64,000 bases of DNA from Roseovarius sp. (GTDB lineage Bacteria; Pseudomonadota; Alphaproteobacteria; Rhodobacterales; Rhodobacteraceae). Position numbers and translations under genes: made by a program. Below, one piece after another: positions 62,169 to 64,000 of this stretch (position 1 is the stretch's first letter; every line of letters begins with the position of its first letter). The DNA is taken from contig NZ_JAUCYU010000004.1 in assembly GCF_030373445.1 (NCBI RefSeq), positions 248,001 to 312,000 of the forward strand, written 5' to 3'. The notes beneath the pieces are model-generated. The model had not been told where the DNA came from. It made no database searches and saw nothing but the letters and a program-made list of their open reading frames with translations.

Positions 62169-63002
62169 TCAGTGCCGCTTGGGATCGGCAGGGTAGACGC
62201 CCAGCATTGTGATCTCGGAGGTGAAATAATCGAGCTCTTCGAGCGCGCGTTGCACCGCCGGGTCCTCCGGATGGCCCTCGATATCGGCGTAGAACTGGGT
62301 GGCGAAGAACGTGCCGCCCAGCATGTAGCTCTCCAGCTTGGTCATGTTCACGCCGTTGGTGGCGAAACCGCCCATCGCCTTGTAGAGCGCTGCGGGGATA
62401 TTGCGGACCTGGAAGACGAAGGTGGTCATCATCCCGTCTTCGCCCCGACGGGTCCAGTCGGGCTCTTTTGCCATGACAAGGAAGCGGGTGGTGTTGTTGC
62501 CCTCGTCCTCGATGTCGCGGGCCAATACATCGAGACCGTAGATCTCGCCGGCAAGCTCGCTTGCCAGGGCGGCGACCTGGGGCTGGCCATCTTCCGCGAC
62601 CTGCCGGGCCGATCCGGCTGTATCGGCGCCGGTGACGCGGTGGATGTTGTTGTCACCCAGGAAGCCGCGGCACTGGCCGAGCAGCATGGTGTGGCTCATG
62701 GCGTGGGTGATTTCCGACAGCGGCGTGCCGGGGATGGCGAGCAGATTGATCCGGACACGCACGAAGGCCTCGGCGACGATGAAAAGGCCGGATTCGGGAA
62801 GCAGGTGGTGGATGTCTGCCACGCGCCCGAAAGTGGAGTTCTCGACCGGCAGCATGGCGAGGTCGGCCTCGCCCGTGCGGACCGCCTCGATGGCGTCCTC
62901 GAAGGTGCGGCAGGGCATGGCCTCCATCTCGGGGTAAGTCTCGTGGCAGGCCTGGTGCGAATAGGCACCCGGCTCGCCCTGAAAGGCAATGCGTCTGGTC
63001 AT
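62169..63002 (-). CDS. pheA: Prephenate dehydratase
   Basis: A 277-residue monofunctional prephenate dehydratase, converting prephenate to phenylpyruvate for phenylalanine synthesis. The catalytic domain has RIAFQGEPGAYSHQAC at the start, LPVENSTFGRV and the NNTTRFLV catalytic Thr-Arg-Phe motif; an ACT regulatory domain follows, with VFQVRNIPAALYKAMGGFATNGVNMTKLESY. Phenylalanine feedback is expected through the ACT domain. The ATG at 63002 gives MTRRIAFQ; the open frame continues upstream over the cytochrome gene antisense and is not coding. Confidence 0.95.
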   Translation of the reverse strand: MTRRIAFQGEPGAYSHQACHETYPEMEAMPCRTFEDAIEAVRTGEADLAMLPVENSTFGRVADIHHLLPESGLFIVAEAFVRVRINLLAIPGTPLSEITHAMSHTMLLGQCRGFLGDNNIHRVTGADTAGSARQVAEDGQPQVAALASELAGEIYGLDVLARDIEDEGNNTTRFLVMAKEPDWTRRGEDGMMTTFVFQVRNIPAALYKAMGGFATNGVNMTKLESYMLGGTFFATQFYADIEGHPEDPAVQRALEELDYFTSEITMLGVYPADPKRH

Positions 63003-63131
63003 TTCTTGTCCGTTTCTGTCCCTCACCGCGACCTGAGGCAGGTGCGGTCGTTTGGTCGCGCAAACTACACCTTGCGCCTTCGTAGTGGAAGCGGATAGAT
63101 ACCGCCCGAGAGATAAATGGGATCGAGGCAC

Positions 63132-64000
63132 ATGTTCGATACGATGACATTCACCAAGATCGTCGGCGGTCTCTGCGGCGCGCTGCTGATTTTCCTTCTG
63201 GGCAAATGGGCCGCGGAACTGATCTATCACGGCCCCGGCGGGCATGGTGAGGATCATGCGCAGGGCTACGTGATCGACACCGGAAGCGAGGGGAGCGAAG
63301 GCGGCTCGGAGGGCGAGTCCGGCCCGAGTTTCGCGGAGCTTTTCGTGTCGGCCGATACCGGCAAGGGCGAGCGCGTCTTCAACAAGTGCAAGGCCTGCCA
63401 CAACCTCGAAGAAGGCGCCAACGGGACGGGCCCCTACCTGCACGGCGTGGTCGGCCGCGACGTGGGCACGGCCGACGGGTTTTCCTATTCCGGAAGCCTT
63501 GTCGCGGTGGCCGATGTGTGGACGCCGGAGAACCTGAACGAATTCCTTGAAAGCCCCTCCGGTTACGCGCCGGGCACGACGATGGGCTTCTCGGGCCTGG
63601 GCAGCATCGAGGACCGGGCCAACCTGATCGCCTTCCTCGACCAGACCGATGGTGACACTTACGAGATGGAAGTGCCCGAGGAAGAAGCGTCGGACGAAGG
63701 TACCGAAGAGGCCTCTGCCGAGGGTGAAGAGGGTGCATCGGACGAGGGTGAAGCCGCCGAGGAAGGCGCTTCTGACGAGGGCGCCGCCGAGGGTGAAGCC
63801 GCCGAGGAAGGCGCTTCGGACGAGGGCGCTGCCGAGAGTGAAGCCGCCGAGGAAGGCGCTTCTGACGAGGGCGCTGCCGAGGGTGAAGCCGTCGAGGAAA
63901 GTGCTTCGGACGAGGGTGCTGCCGAGGGTGAAGCCGCCGAGGAAGGTGCTTCGGACGAGGGTGCTACCCAGGGTGAAGCCGCCGAAGAGGAGGCTACTGC
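63132..64000 (+). CDS. Membrane-anchored cytochrome c with acidic repeat tail (partial)
   Basis: A class I cytochrome c open at the window end (289 codons seen). One N-terminal membrane anchor (about 8-24, TKIVGGLCGALLIFLLG) is followed by a Gly/Glu/Ser-rich linker, the haem motif CKACH (Cys86, Cys89, His90) and a likely axial Met in TTMGFSGLGS. It resembles the cytochrome c552/CycM type that links the bc1 complex to oxidases. From about residue 180 the chain is almost only Glu, Ala, Gly, Asp and Ser, with five 15-residue repeats from base 63762. It is divergent from pheA. Confidence 0.88.
   Translation, partial: MFDTMTFTKIVGGLCGALLIFLLGKWAAELIYHGPGGHGEDHAQGYVIDTGSEGSEGGSEGESGPSFAELFVSADTGKGERVFNKCKACHNLEEGANGTGPYLHGVVGRDVGTADGFSYSGSLVAVADVWTPENLNEFLESPSGYAPGTTMGFSGLGSIEDRANLIAFLDQTDGDTYEMEVPEEEASDEGTEEASAEGEEGASDEGEAAEEGASDEGAAEGEAAEEGASDEGAAESEAAEEGASDEGAAEGEAVEESASDEGAAEGEAAEEGASDEGATQGEAAEEEAT
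63762..63986 (+). repeat. 45-bp tandem coding repeat, five copies
   Basis: Five in-frame 45-base units encode EGASDEGAAEGEAAE with small changes (AESEAAE, EGEAVE, ATQGEAAE). They form the acidic C-terminal tail of the cytochrome c. The array probably continues past the end of the window. Confidence 0.85.

Overview
The window is GC-rich, gene-dense chromosomal DNA of an alphaproteobacterium, most probably a Rhodobacterales/Roseobacter-group marine heterotroph. Evidence for this is the set of gene neighbourhoods (SDR-uvrC-pgsA-moaD-moaE, DUF1223 next to acnA, DUF1674), an L-malyl-CoA/beta-methylmalyl-CoA lyase of the ethylmalonyl-CoA pathway, and a bacterial ALDH16 beside deoC. No phage, insertion sequence, CRISPR array, tRNA or rRNA was seen. 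One structural RNA is present, the small SRP RNA on the minus strand near 56.3 kb.

Layout. 1-7 kb: end of an ABC-2 permease, S49 peptidase, zinc-ribbon miniprotein, CaCA antiporter, SDR, then uvrC, pgsA, moaD and moaE. 7-12 kb: a fused 5-oxoprolinase on the minus strand, then a DUF442-type phosphatase/sulfurtransferase-like protein overlapping a shortened DgoK-like protein. 12-16.5 kb: a complete minus-strand TroABCD-type Mn/Zn/Fe importer with two Fur/Mur-like palindromes at its promoter. 16.5-24 kb: deoC and ALDH16, several hypothetical and secreted proteins, a fatty-acid desaturase and a cold-shock protein. 24.3-25.3 kb: mcl1.

25.4-35.3 kb is the most distinctive block. It holds four branched-chain-type ABC transporter genes (livHMGF, no binding protein), followed on the same strand by a FAD subunit, a fused [2Fe-2S]/molybdopterin hydroxylase, a 6-hydroxynicotinate-reductase-like iron-sulfur protein, a UPF0280 (ApbE-like) protein and a DUF1185 protein, with start/stop overlaps within each of the two groups. 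It reads as an uncharacterised uptake plus hydroxylation/reduction pathway, probably for an N-heterocyclic carboxylate or similar ring. The molybdenum theme returns at 38.3-42.4 kb, where fdhD, mobA, mobB and a MoeA fused to an RNase-H-like N-terminal domain are translationally coupled.

42.4-51.7 kb is housekeeping: rsmB, an SdhAF4 homologue, dapB, rbfA, truB, DUF1643, DUF1223 and acnA with a strong terminator. 51.8-56.2 kb is accessory: an orphan Imm8-family immunity protein between two palindromic repeats, a TPR protein, a GFA protein, and a three-gene cobalt-type nitrile hydratase/thiocyanate-hydrolase-like operon followed by an LpxL-like acyltransferase. 56.3-64 kb: SRP RNA, a 5'-nucleotidase-family phosphoesterase, nudC, an SRPBCC protein, a PHP-domain phosphoesterase, a secreted protein made of 17 tandem 12-residue repeats, pheA, and a membrane-anchored cytochrome c with an acidic repeat tail that runs off the window.

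All functions are assigned from recognised motifs and family resemblance read by eye. No database search was run.
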